A program made the position numbers and the translations under genes. Shown one piece after another: positions 40,809-48,928 of a stretch of 64,000 nucleotides of DNA (position 1 is the stretch's first letter; the number at the start of each line of letters is the position of its first letter). The stretch is from Prevotella sp. (GTDB lineage Bacteria > Bacteroidota > Bacteroidia > Bacteroidales > Bacteroidaceae), in the NCBI GenBank assembly GCA_017557185.1, contig JAFZAP010000054.1, forward strand, positions 124,001 to 188,000. The letters are read 5' to 3'. Under the pieces are notes generated by a model. That model was not told where the DNA came from. It ran no database searches and saw nothing but the letters and a program-made list of their open reading frames with translations.

Positions 40809-41810
40809 TTACAGCAGGAAGAACAGCGAGACACCGATGCACGAGATGGCGGCACCCAGTACGGCGCGCATGGTGACCGGCTGATGGAACAGCCACCGCG
40901 ACGGCAGCAGAATCAGGATGGGTGTGGTGGCCATTAGGGTGGAGGCGATGCCGGCGGCAGTGTGCTGTACAGCCATCAGCGACAGGCTCACGCCGATGAA
41001 CGGACCTGACAACACGGTGGCGAGCATCGCCAGCACGGCAGTACGGTCGCGCAGCGAACTGAGCAGCGAGGGTCGCGGGCGCTCGGCGAGGGGTGTGTCG
41101 GTGGAGAGTCCCATGCTGCGCACCGACCGCTTCTTTCCCCACTCCCGCATGGCTATCAGCCACAACCAAGTGCACACCAGTCCGGCGGTGCAGCGGATGA
41201 GGTTACTGCCGAAAGGTACATAGCTGCTGATTTCGGCAAGGCGCTCGGCAGGCAGGGCAGCCGTGTAGCTGTCGATGCCGATCTTGCTCATCACAAGACC
41301 GAGGCCCTGTCCTAACGCTGCACCGAGTCCGTAGAGGACACCACGTCGCGGCAACGGCTTGCCGTCCTCGGTGCCTCGCTTGTCGCTCACGGCAACGGCG
41401 ATACCTGCCAACGTCACCACCATCGCCAACAGCGAGTGCCAGGAGAGCGTCTGTCCGATCATCGTCCAGGCGAAGAATGCGGTGAACGCCGGTGCCAGCG
41501 TCATGAAGAGCTGTCCAAACCGCGAGCCCATGGTGACATAGCTGTTGAAGAGACACCAGTCGCCGAGGAAGTAGCCTACCATTCCGCTACCCAGCAGCCA
41601 CGCCCACGCCTGCCAGCCTGCCTCCAGGGGTAGCGGTTTTCCTGTTGCCACCCACATCAGCAATACTGAGAACAGCAGCGCCAGCACCATGCGCCAGAAG
41701 TTCAGCACGAGCACGCCCATGCGCTTGCTCGCTATCTCGCTCGTCAGTGCGGACACCGTCCATAGTGCCGCCACACACAGCGATATGATTTCTCCGAAGT
41801 ACGTTATCAT
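40809..41810 (-). CDS. EamA/DMT-family membrane transporter
   Basis: 333-residue inner-membrane protein with ten predicted hydrophobic segments in two EamA halves: start ITYFGEIISLCVAALWTVSA, RMGVLVLNFWRMVLALLFSV, and a second half with AAGIASTLMATTPILILLPS and AVLGAAISCIGVSLFFLL. A charged loop of about 35 residues near 225-260 joins the halves. Family exports metabolites such as amino acids, nucleosides or drugs; the substrate here cannot be told. Upstream lies a dense repeat region, downstream a 22-bp array; no promoter found. Confidence 0.9.
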   Translation of the reverse strand: MITYFGEIISLCVAALWTVSALTSEIASKRMGVLVLNFWRMVLALLFSVLLMWVATGKPLPLEAGWQAWAWLLGSGMVGYFLGDWCLFNSYVTMGSRFGQLFMTLAPAFTAFFAWTMIGQTLSWHSLLAMVVTLAGIAVAVSDKRGTEDGKPLPRRGVLYGLGAALGQGLGLVMSKIGIDSYTAALPAERLAEISSYVPFGSNLIRCTAGLVCTWLWLIAMREWGKKRSVRSMGLSTDTPLAERPRPSLLSSLRDRTAVLAMLATVLSGPFIGVSLSLMAVQHTAAGIASTLMATTPILILLPSRWLFHQPVTMRAVLGAAISCIGVSLFFLL

Positions 41811-41819
41811 AAAAAGGGC

Positions 41820-41937
41820 TTAAAGGGTATAAAGGGGAGTGGAAGGGCATAAAGGGGAGTGGAGGGTATAAAGGGGGGAAGGCGCTTTGTGCGTGTAAAA
41901 AGTGTAAGGCAGCAGAGCTGCGTGTAAAGCACTGCTT
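41820..41937 (+). repeat. AAAGGGGAGTGG and GTGTAAA hairpin repeats
   Basis: Direct repeats of GTATAAAGGGGAGTGGA / GCATAAAGGGGAGTGGA (41828-41875), then GCGC-TTT-GTGC and GCAGC-AGA-GCTGC hairpins separated by GTGTAAA spacers. Architecture parallels the GGTTCAA arrays with a different heptamer. Confidence 0.8.
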
Positions 41938-42052
41938 ACTCCCTCCCTACTGGGGCGACTGGGGTCTTTAGAGCAGCCATCAGCATGGCTGCGGCCCCAC
42001 AAAGGGGAGCAAATCACCCATTTGCGACGGAGGGCAGTCGGGGTGGGGCCCC
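41938..42052 (-). repeat. Long palindromic-family repeat, intergenic copy
   Basis: Minus-strand counterpart of 241-345 (blocks GGGGCGACTGGGGTCTT, TGGCTGCGGCCCCACAAAGG, CCCATTTGCGACGGAGGGCA). Fills the gap between the lipoprotein and the transporter. Confidence 0.88.
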
Positions 42053-42904
42053 CTACCGCTTCAGCGCTCGTTGTTCTTGCTCGGCAGCTTTCTGGCGGGC
42101 TTCCTTGTTGATGTCGGCAACGTTGCGGCGACGGTAGTAGCCGCGGCTCTCGCCATCGCTCGAAAGCACTAGCGAGTCGCCCACGAGGAGGTCGATGTCG
42201 CAGGTGTCATAGCGCAGGGTGCTGGTAGTTTTCTCCGTTTCGTTGGAGCCTTCCTTGATGCGTCGCTCGCGGCTGATGATGACGAGTCGGCCGTTGAGGA
42301 TGTGCCACTCGGTGAAGTAGAGCAGTCGCGGATAGACCACAGGACTCTGGTCTTCGAGTGATGACCGGCGCACATAGCCTACGCTCTGTGCTATCCACTG
42401 TCGCTTCAGCGTGAATCCGTATTCGCGTGGCACGAAGAACGACTGCTTCACGGAGTCGGGGATCTTCTCTTCCATAATGGCTTGTGCCTGTGGGGTCATG
42501 TTGGAGGCATCGCGCCATTTCGGCATCACCACGTAGCACCAGGTGCCCTTCAGCTCGTCGAGGTCGATGACGAAGTCGGCGACGGTGCTGTCGACGGGGT
42601 TGCGCAACAGTCCGATCCAGTCGCCCACCTTCAGCCGTCCCTTGATGCGGTTGTGGCGGTGTGCATCGATGATGTTATAGGTGACGGGGTCGCTGCCGTC
42701 GCCTGGCAGCAGGACAACTACCGAGTCGTTGCAGCCCTCGCAGGCCAGTCCGTAGATGGTGCTATCGCCCTCGAGCAGCTGTTCGTGTTCGAGCTTCCCT
42801 TCGGCCTGTGTCTCCTCGATTTGTTCTATCGGTGCCTTCTGCACGCAGGCGGCCATCAGGAGGACGAGCCCCCATGCTATGATGATTGCTTTCGTTGATT
42901 TCAT
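42053..42904 (-). CDS. Lipoprotein of unknown function
   Basis: 283 residues starting KSTKAIIIAWGLVLLMAACVQK, a signal peptide with lipobox MAAC. Start at ATG 42904; the longer frame is a shadow of the udk gene. Visible features are VVVLLPGDGSDPVTYNI, a short beta-rich region KGRLKVGDWIGLLRNPVDS that looks like an OB- or lipocalin-like fold, and a basic Lys/Arg-rich end. I do not recognise the family. It follows udk by 22 nt and is probably cotranscribed with udk and the UDG-like gene. Confidence 0.75.
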   Translation of the reverse strand: MKSTKAIIIAWGLVLLMAACVQKAPIEQIEETQAEGKLEHEQLLEGDSTIYGLACEGCNDSVVVLLPGDGSDPVTYNIIDAHRHNRIKGRLKVGDWIGLLRNPVDSTVADFVIDLDELKGTWCYVVMPKWRDASNMTPQAQAIMEEKIPDSVKQSFFVPREYGFTLKRQWIAQSVGYVRRSSLEDQSPVVYPRLLYFTEWHILNGRLVIISRERRIKEGSNETEKTTSTLRYDTCDIDLLVGDSLVLSSDGESRGYYRRRNVADINKEARQKAAEQEQRALKR

Positions 42905-42926
42905 GTTGTTGGTTTGTCGATAAGAG

Positions 42927-43559
42927 TTATTCCGTCGCCTCGGTAGGCATGAGCCCCTCGATGTACTTGCAGAGGATGGCGATGCCGCGCTTGTTCTCGC
43001 CGCCCTGCGGGATGATGAGGTCGGCATAGCGCTTGGTGGGTTCGATGAATTGTTCGTGCATGGGCTTCAGCACGGCGAGGTAGCGGTCGACGACCATTGA
43101 CACGGTGCGCCCGCGGTCGATGGTGTCGCGCTGAATGTTGCGGATGAGTCGCTCGTCGGGGTCGGTGTCGACGAAGATCTTCAAATCCATCATGTCGCGC
43201 AGTCGCTTGTTGATGAGCGACATGATGCCTTCGATGATGATGACGGGCTTCGGCTCAACGTGGATGGTGTCGGGGAGTCGGTTGGAGAGCAGATAAGAAT
43301 AGGTGGGCTGCTCGATGGCGTGTCCCTGACGCAGCTCGTTGACCTGGCGGATGAGCAGTTTCCAGTCGAAGGCATCGGGGTGGTCGAAGTTGATGGCCTT
43401 GCGCTCTTCGTCGGTGAGTGCGGTGGTGTCGTTATAATACGAGTCGAGGGGTACTACCGCCACATAGTGAGGTGGCAGTGCCTCGACGATCTTCTTCACT
43501 ACGGTGGTCTTGCCGGATCCTGTTCCGCCGGCGATTCCGATGATGGTGACTTTATCCAT
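42927..43559 (-). CDS. udk: Uridine kinase
   Basis: Phosphorylates uridine and cytidine in pyrimidine salvage. P-loop GIAGGTGSGKTTV at residues 8-20, then VVPLDSYYNDTTALT, FDHPDAFDWKLL and PVIIIEGIMSLI, all typical; 210 residues is normal. It lies in a row with a UDG-like gene and a lipoprotein on the minus strand, next to a secreted nuclease and receptor, which fits use of scavenged nucleosides (inference). Confidence 0.96.
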   Translation of the reverse strand: MDKVTIIGIAGGTGSGKTTVVKKIVEALPPHYVAVVPLDSYYNDTTALTDEERKAINFDHPDAFDWKLLIRQVNELRQGHAIEQPTYSYLLSNRLPDTIHVEPKPVIIIEGIMSLINKRLRDMMDLKIFVDTDPDERLIRNIQRDTIDRGRTVSMVVDRYLAVLKPMHEQFIEPTKRYADLIIPQGGENKRGIAILCKYIEGLMPTEATE

Positions 43560-43583
43560 TGATGAGCGGAGATGTTAAGATAT

Positions 43584-44177
43584 TTATGGTGTACATAACA
43601 CGCTGCGGTAGTATTCGGCCTTGCGCTCGACGGCGAGCGGATAGGCGCGCGAGGAGCTGGGCATGCGGTAGAGGCGCATGGGGCGGCCCTCGAAACTGAA
43701 CGCCACATACTTGCCCACGGGGGGCTGCTCGGTGATGGCGAGTTGCGCGCAGAGCAGGTCGGTGGCCTTCTGGCCCGTGGTGCAGACCGCCTGGCAGAGG
43801 GGAATCTGCCGCAGCAGTGCTGCGATGTCGGTGGGTTCCACCACCTCCAAGTCCTTGTCGCTGGCGGTGTTCTTCAGCCGCCGGACGACGGTGGCGGTGT
43901 CGTAGAGCCCGATGCCCCGCTGGCGCAGCATCTGTTCGATGAGTTCGCGGCGGTAGGTCTTGTTCTCCAGGTCGACGTAGTAGTGTTTATCGTCGTGGAA
44001 GCAGATGCCGCAGATGCGCCAGAAGTCATTCGTATAGTTCGGGTAGAAGAAATCCATCGCCCACCGTTTGCGAGACGGAGGAAAGCTACCCAAAATGAGA
44101 AGCTTGCAACCGTCGGGCAGAAAGGGCTTCCAGGGGTGGCGTTCGAACCCACCCTGACAGGCTGAAGTCTTCTCCAT
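43584..44177 (-). CDS. Uracil-DNA-glycosylase superfamily protein
   Basis: About 197 residues. Start set at ATG 44177 (MEKTSACQGG); the longer frame begins with TTG at 44192 in repeat DNA. The core KLLILGSFPPSRKRWAMDFFYPNYTNDFWR has the UDG-fold GxxPxxxxxxxxxFYxxxxNxFW pattern, and the C-terminal MPSSSRAYPLAVERKAEYYR fits the substrate-loop region (PSSSxA). Related to the G/T mismatch (Mug-like) or uncharacterised UDG group in Bacteroidetes. DNA-repair role likely but specificity unknown. Gap to udk is 24 nt. Confidence 0.85.
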   Translation of the reverse strand: MEKTSACQGGFERHPWKPFLPDGCKLLILGSFPPSRKRWAMDFFYPNYTNDFWRICGICFHDDKHYYVDLENKTYRRELIEQMLRQRGIGLYDTATVVRRLKNTASDKDLEVVEPTDIAALLRQIPLCQAVCTTGQKATDLLCAQLAITEQPPVGKYVAFSFEGRPMRLYRMPSSSRAYPLAVERKAEYYRSVLCTP

Positions 44178-44189
44178 GTTTGTCGCTGA

Positions 44190-44225
44190 CAATAACCCCT
44201 CCTTTGGGGAGGGAAAGGGGTGGGC
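44190..44225. repeat. C/G palindrome between UDG-like and EEP genes
   Basis: CCCCTCC-TTT-GGGGAGGG plus GGGGTGGGCTC; intergenic family member. Confidence 0.8.
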
Positions 44226-44229
44226 TCTA

Positions 44230-45288
44230 TTACTGTTGCTGCTCCTTCAGCAGGTAGATGACTACGGGCAGGTGGTCGCTGAAGCCGTCGAGCCACACGC
44301 CGCCGGCAGTGGTACGCTTGGGCGAGCCTTTGTACTTACCCTCGCTCTGGATGAGATAATCGCGGCGGAACACCTCGTTCTTCCAGAACTTCAGCTGTGT
44401 GTAGTCCTTCTCGCCATTGAGGTTGAGGGCATTCGGCGACATAATGATCTGGTCGAAGAGGTTCCACGAGCCGTTGTACATCAGCGTGCCCTTGCCCTGC
44501 TTGGCGAGGATGTTGTACCAGGGGTTGTACATGTCGGTGGGTCCAACCTTCTCGACATCGGGCTTGCACGACAATCCTTCGGTGAGGCTCTTACTGGTGG
44601 GGTCGTCGTTGAGGTCGCCCATGATGAACACGCGGCGGTCGGGTTCCTCAGCCAGCAGACTGTCCTTGATGACACGGACCTGCTTGGCGGCCAGCTCGCG
44701 GTAGTAGCTGCCCGAGAAGCGGCTCGGCCAGTGGCACACGATGACGGCCACGGGGTCGCCAGCAATGCGTCCCTTCGTGGTGAGGAAGCCACGCGTGGCG
44801 CGGTTCTTCTCGATGTCCTCCTGCAACTCATAGACGTACGGATAGAGCGTGACGTCCTCGACTTCGAAGAGGGCGGGGTTGTAGAGCATGGCGCAGTCGA
44901 CACCACGCTGGTCGGGACCTTCCACGTGTACATATTTATATCCGCGTGCAGCAAGCTCGGGCTGAGCCACGAGGTCGTCGAGGCAGTGGGCATTCTCCAC
45001 CTCGCTGACGCCGATGGCAGCACAGCCTACGCCCGGCAGTACGTCGGTACCCAGTTCGGAGAGCACACGCGCCATGTTGTGTAACTTGTGGGAGTACTTC
45101 ATTTCGTTCCACTTGTAGGTACCCTCGGGAAGGAATTCATAGTCGTTTTTGCCTTCGTCGTGGGTGATGTCGAAAAGATTCTCAAGGTTGTAGAAACCAA
45201 CGCCATAGGCGGAGAATTTCTTTTGTGCCGATGCCGACAAACCTGCGATCAGCATCAAGGCTAATAGGATAGTTTGCTTTTTCATCAT
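44230..45288 (-). CDS. Secreted endonuclease/exonuclease/phosphatase family nuclease
   Basis: 352-residue EEP-fold enzyme with signal peptide (KKQTILLALMLIAGLSASAQ). Catalytic motifs: FYNLENLFD, VSEVEN (metal Glu), GDLNDDPTSKSL (GDxND) and SDHLPVVIYLL (catalytic SDH). Exported DNase or phosphodiesterase in this family fits degradation of extracellular nucleic acid. It faces away from the TonB receptor operon, with a 169-nt shared A/T-rich gap. No strong promoter matches were found in that gap; TTACTTTG at 45396-45403 is the best for the rightward operon. Confidence 0.92.
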   Translation of the reverse strand: MMKKQTILLALMLIAGLSASAQKKFSAYGVGFYNLENLFDITHDEGKNDYEFLPEGTYKWNEMKYSHKLHNMARVLSELGTDVLPGVGCAAIGVSEVENAHCLDDLVAQPELAARGYKYVHVEGPDQRGVDCAMLYNPALFEVEDVTLYPYVYELQEDIEKNRATRGFLTTKGRIAGDPVAVIVCHWPSRFSGSYYRELAAKQVRVIKDSLLAEEPDRRVFIMGDLNDDPTSKSLTEGLSCKPDVEKVGPTDMYNPWYNILAKQGKGTLMYNGSWNLFDQIIMSPNALNLNGEKDYTQLKFWKNEVFRRDYLIQSEGKYKGSPKRTTAGGVWLDGFSDHLPVVIYLLKEQQQ

Positions 45289-45457
45289 AGGGTCTTTTGG
45301 TATTTACACTGCAAATATCGCAATAAAATTTGATATTACGGCAAAAAATAAGAAAAAAATATCGAAAAAAGTTTTTATTGTCGAAAAAATTTTTGTTACT
45401 TTGCAACAGAAACACCTAATCATTATACAAATAAACAATTTATAAAATCTCGATAAA

Positions 45458-47989
45458 ATGCGAAAGAAATTAAAATTAGCACTGTTTGCACTATGCTGTA
45501 CAGCAACAGTCACGGCACAAGTCGACACCAAGGAAGAGCAAAATGCCACCACCATCGATGAGTCGGCATTTACCTTCACGGAGTCGCAGCTGGGCGAAGA
45601 CGACAACGTCTCGCATGAGGTGACGGTGCTGGGAATGAACAGCAACGCCTATGCCAATGAGGTAGGCTACAAGTGGAGTCCGGCACGATTCAAGTATCGC
45701 GCTTATAACTCCAAGTACAACGACATCTACATCAACGGCAACCCTGCCAATGATGCAGAGCGCGGCGAGTTCCGCTACTCGCTCGTGGGAGGACTGAACA
45801 ACCAGACGCGCGGCGTGGAGGCTTCGCTGCCCTTCGAGGACAACATCTTCGCGATGACGAGTATGGGTGGTTCGAACAACTACAACTTCAGGCCGAGTGC
45901 CATGCCCGCAGGACATCGCCTGTCGGTGGCTGGCGCCAACCGCAACTACATCTTCCGCGGCATGTACAACTACAGCTCGGGCTTCAACGCAAAGGGCTGG
46001 GCGTGGTCGATGGGTCTGACCTACCGCTATGCCGGCGAGGGATATGTGGAAGGAACGTTCTACAACGCGCTGAGCTACTACCTCGGCATCGAGAAGATGT
46101 TCAGCCCGCAGCACTCGCTCTCGCTCGTCACATGGGGCAATCCCACCGAGCGCGGTGCACAGGCTGCCTCGACCGACGAGATGTACTGGCTGGCCAACGA
46201 CCGCTTCTACAACCCCAACTGGGGCTACCAGAACGGCAAGAAGCGCAACTCGCGCATCATCCACGACTGGGCACCGTCGGCATTGCTCACGTGGGACTGG
46301 AATATCGACAACACCGCGAAGCTCACCACGACGCTGTTCGGCAAGTATGCCATGTATAGCAGCTCGCGACTGAACTACAACAACGCGACGAATCCGGCTC
46401 CCGACTACTACAGCAACATGCCGAGCTACAACTACAACGTGTGGGATCCCACCGACGACGACAACCGCACGGAGTCGGGTCTGGCAGGATGGCAGGCCGC
46501 CTACGACTACATGACAGCATCGAAGGCGAACCGCCAGATCAACTGGGACCGCCTGTACTACTCGAACCGCCTCGTCTCGCAGCAGGGTGGCGATGCTATG
46601 TACTACCAGCAGGCCTATCACGACGACCAGCTGACGATCAATCTGGCATCGTCGCTGAAGAAGCAGCTCTCGAAGACACAGACGCTCAACACGGGTATCA
46701 ACCTCTCTACCAACAAGGGTATGCACTATCAAACGATGGAGGATCTGCTCGGTGCCACGTCGTTCCACAACCTCAATACCTACGTCGTGGGTAGCTATCT
46801 GGAGAGCGATCCGGAGGCACAATACGACGTGAACAATCCCAACCAGGAAGTAAAGGTGGGTGACCGCTTCGGCTACGACTACAACATCTACGTGAACCAC
46901 GCTAACCTCTGGTCGACCTACGCGGAGAACTTCGGACCTTTGCACTACTTCCTGTCGGCACGCATCGGCGGACAGACGCTACAGCGTGAAGGTATGATGC
47001 GCAACGGTTTGGCCATCAACAACTCCTACGGCAAGAGCAAGACCGCCAGCTTCCTCGACGGAGGCGCTAAGTTCGGCGGCTCGATCAACCTGGGCAAGGG
47101 TAGCACGATGTTGTTCGGTATCGGCTACGAGAAGAAAGCTCCTGTGGCACGCTCGGCATTCGCCGCCCCGCAGATGAACAACGACTTCGTGAACGACCTG
47201 CGCAACGAGGATGTGTTCTCCACGGAACTGGGCTATCAGCTTGAGACCAGCTGGGTGCACGCCAACTTCAATGCCTACTACAGCCGCCTTGAACACGTGG
47301 CTGAGTACAGCATGTATTACGACGACTCGCAGAACTCCTTCTCCTATGTCTCCATCAATGGCATCAAGAAGGAATACTACGGCATTGAGGCTGGTCTGAA
47401 CTTCAAGGTGAACTCAACCTTTAACATCAAGATGCTTGGAACCATCAGCGATGCGAAGTACATCAACGATGCCGACGTGGCTTACATCAAGTCGCAGGAC
47501 GGCAAGTCCTATACCGACATGGTGCTCTCGAAGGGTATGCGCGAAGGCTGCACGCCCCTCACCGCTGCCAGCATCGACCTGAACTATCACAGTGGCGGTT
47601 GGTTCATCGACCTCATCGGCAACTACTACGACCGCATCTACCTCTACTACACGCCAGTGACTCGCTATGCCAGCGAGAATCTGCTTCGTGACGACTTGGG
47701 CAACGACTCCTACAATCGCTACGAGCAGGCTAAGGGCGACGGCGGCTTCATGCTCGACGCATCGATTGGCCGCAGCGTATACCTGAAGCGCGGATCGCTC
47801 AGCATTAACCTCATGCTGACCAACATCCTGAACAACACGAAGATCGTCACGGGCGGTATGGAACAGAACCGTAAGGACCGCAAGAACGTGAACGATGACG
47901 ACATGCGCGCTTACAAGTTCCAGTTGTCTCCGAAGAAGTTCTATGCCAACGGCACGAACGGTATGCTGATCATCACCTATAAATTCTAA
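45458..47989 (+). CDS. TonB-dependent outer-membrane receptor
   Basis: 843 residues, signal peptide (KLKLALFALCCTATVTAQ). A plug-like region spans about 50-160 (VTVLGMNSNAYANEVGYKWS, DIYINGNPANDAERGEF), then a long barrel with many aromatic strands, ending MLIITYKF. There is no SusC-type N-terminal carboxypeptidase-like domain and no SusD partner. It is followed by two lipoproteins, the first of DUF5689 type, 16 and 53 nt apart. With the EEP nuclease on one side and a DNA/RNA endonuclease on the other, nucleic-acid or phosphate-ester uptake is a reasonable guess. Confidence 0.88.
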   Translation: MRKKLKLALFALCCTATVTAQVDTKEEQNATTIDESAFTFTESQLGEDDNVSHEVTVLGMNSNAYANEVGYKWSPARFKYRAYNSKYNDIYINGNPANDAERGEFRYSLVGGLNNQTRGVEASLPFEDNIFAMTSMGGSNNYNFRPSAMPAGHRLSVAGANRNYIFRGMYNYSSGFNAKGWAWSMGLTYRYAGEGYVEGTFYNALSYYLGIEKMFSPQHSLSLVTWGNPTERGAQAASTDEMYWLANDRFYNPNWGYQNGKKRNSRIIHDWAPSALLTWDWNIDNTAKLTTTLFGKYAMYSSSRLNYNNATNPAPDYYSNMPSYNYNVWDPTDDDNRTESGLAGWQAAYDYMTASKANRQINWDRLYYSNRLVSQQGGDAMYYQQAYHDDQLTINLASSLKKQLSKTQTLNTGINLSTNKGMHYQTMEDLLGATSFHNLNTYVVGSYLESDPEAQYDVNNPNQEVKVGDRFGYDYNIYVNHANLWSTYAENFGPLHYFLSARIGGQTLQREGMMRNGLAINNSYGKSKTASFLDGGAKFGGSINLGKGSTMLFGIGYEKKAPVARSAFAAPQMNNDFVNDLRNEDVFSTELGYQLETSWVHANFNAYYSRLEHVAEYSMYYDDSQNSFSYVSINGIKKEYYGIEAGLNFKVNSTFNIKMLGTISDAKYINDADVAYIKSQDGKSYTDMVLSKGMREGCTPLTAASIDLNYHSGGWFIDLIGNYYDRIYLYYTPVTRYASENLLRDDLGNDSYNRYEQAKGDGGFMLDASIGRSVYLKRGSLSINLMLTNILNNTKIVTGGMEQNRKDRKNVNDDDMRAYKFQLSPKKFYANGTNGMLIITYKF

Positions 47990-48005
47990 ATAGCGACAGA
48001 TTCTT

Positions 48006-48875
48006 ATGAAAGCAATGAAATATTTATTCCTGGCAGCTGCGACATGTTTCGCGCTGACCTCGTGCCTCGACGGCGATGATTCGCTGCTCAACGACGATTG
48101 GAAGGATCCCACTATTGAGCAGGCACCGTTTGGCAACAATGCCATCAACGAGGAAAACATCATCACCATCGCTGAACTGAAGGCACACCCCAACTATAAG
48201 ACTGCTATCGCCAACAGCGGCAACAAACTGGTGGAGGACGACTTGAAGTTGCGCGTCTTTGTGACAGGCAACGACATCGGTGGAAATCTCTATAAGCAGT
48301 TTGCCGTACAGGACCAGACGGGAGCTCTCATCGTGGCTGTCAACCAGGGTGGACTCTCTGGAATCCTGCCCGAAGGTCAGCAGATCATCATCGACCTGAA
48401 GGGACTCTACATCGGTGGTTATGGCTCGCAGATTGAACTCGGCACTCCCTACAACGGACAGATCGGCCGTATGCCGAAGGACTTGTGGAACTCCCATTTC
48501 AAGATTGTCGGCCAGCCCGATCCCAATGCTATCCAGCCCTACGACTTCACTCAGGTAATGAACGATATGGCAACCTATTGCGGCAGTCTCGTCACACTGA
48601 AGAATGTCACGTTCAAGAGTGCCAACGGCAAGAAGACGTTCGTCGACGGAGCTCAGTCGGGTGGTAACTACTTCACCCAGCAGATTGACGGCTATGCATC
48701 GAGCAAGCTCATCATTCGCACCAGCTCCTATGCTGACTTCGCCGCTACCGTGCTGCCTTACGACTCCGTAGCAAAGCAGAAGATCCCCTGCAACATCACT
48801 GGTATCGCCACACGCTATCGCGACACTTGGCAGATCATGCTCCGCAAGAGCAGCGACCTGGAAATCCTGAGATAG
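48006..48875 (+). CDS. DUF5689-type lipoprotein
   Basis: 289-residue surface lipoprotein, lipobox LTSC after KYLFLAAATCFALTSCLDGDD. The body LRVFVTGNDIGGNLYKQFAVQDQTGALIVAVN is typical of the OB-fold-like DUF5689 domain (TGxxxxxNxYKxxxVQDxTGxIxV), with a second half RDTWQIMLRKSSDLEIL. Related domains occur beside nucleases in Bacteroidetes. Lies 16 nt after the receptor stop; likely the receptor's surface partner in place of SusD (inference). Confidence 0.85.
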   Translation: MKAMKYLFLAAATCFALTSCLDGDDSLLNDDWKDPTIEQAPFGNNAINEENIITIAELKAHPNYKTAIANSGNKLVEDDLKLRVFVTGNDIGGNLYKQFAVQDQTGALIVAVNQGGLSGILPEGQQIIIDLKGLYIGGYGSQIELGTPYNGQIGRMPKDLWNSHFKIVGQPDPNAIQPYDFTQVMNDMATYCGSLVTLKNVTFKSANGKKTFVDGAQSGGNYFTQQIDGYASSKLIIRTSSYADFAATVLPYDSVAKQKIPCNITGIATRYRDTWQIMLRKSSDLEILR

Positions 48876-48928
48876 ATGAGGGCAACAGAGTAATAATCAA
48901 CAGATAATAATAAATAAGGTATAATAAT

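Noticed and set aside
45491..46945. Long open frame on the minus strand opposite the TonB receptor
   Set aside because: Codon-bias shadow of the receptor gene; no start context, no family motifs.
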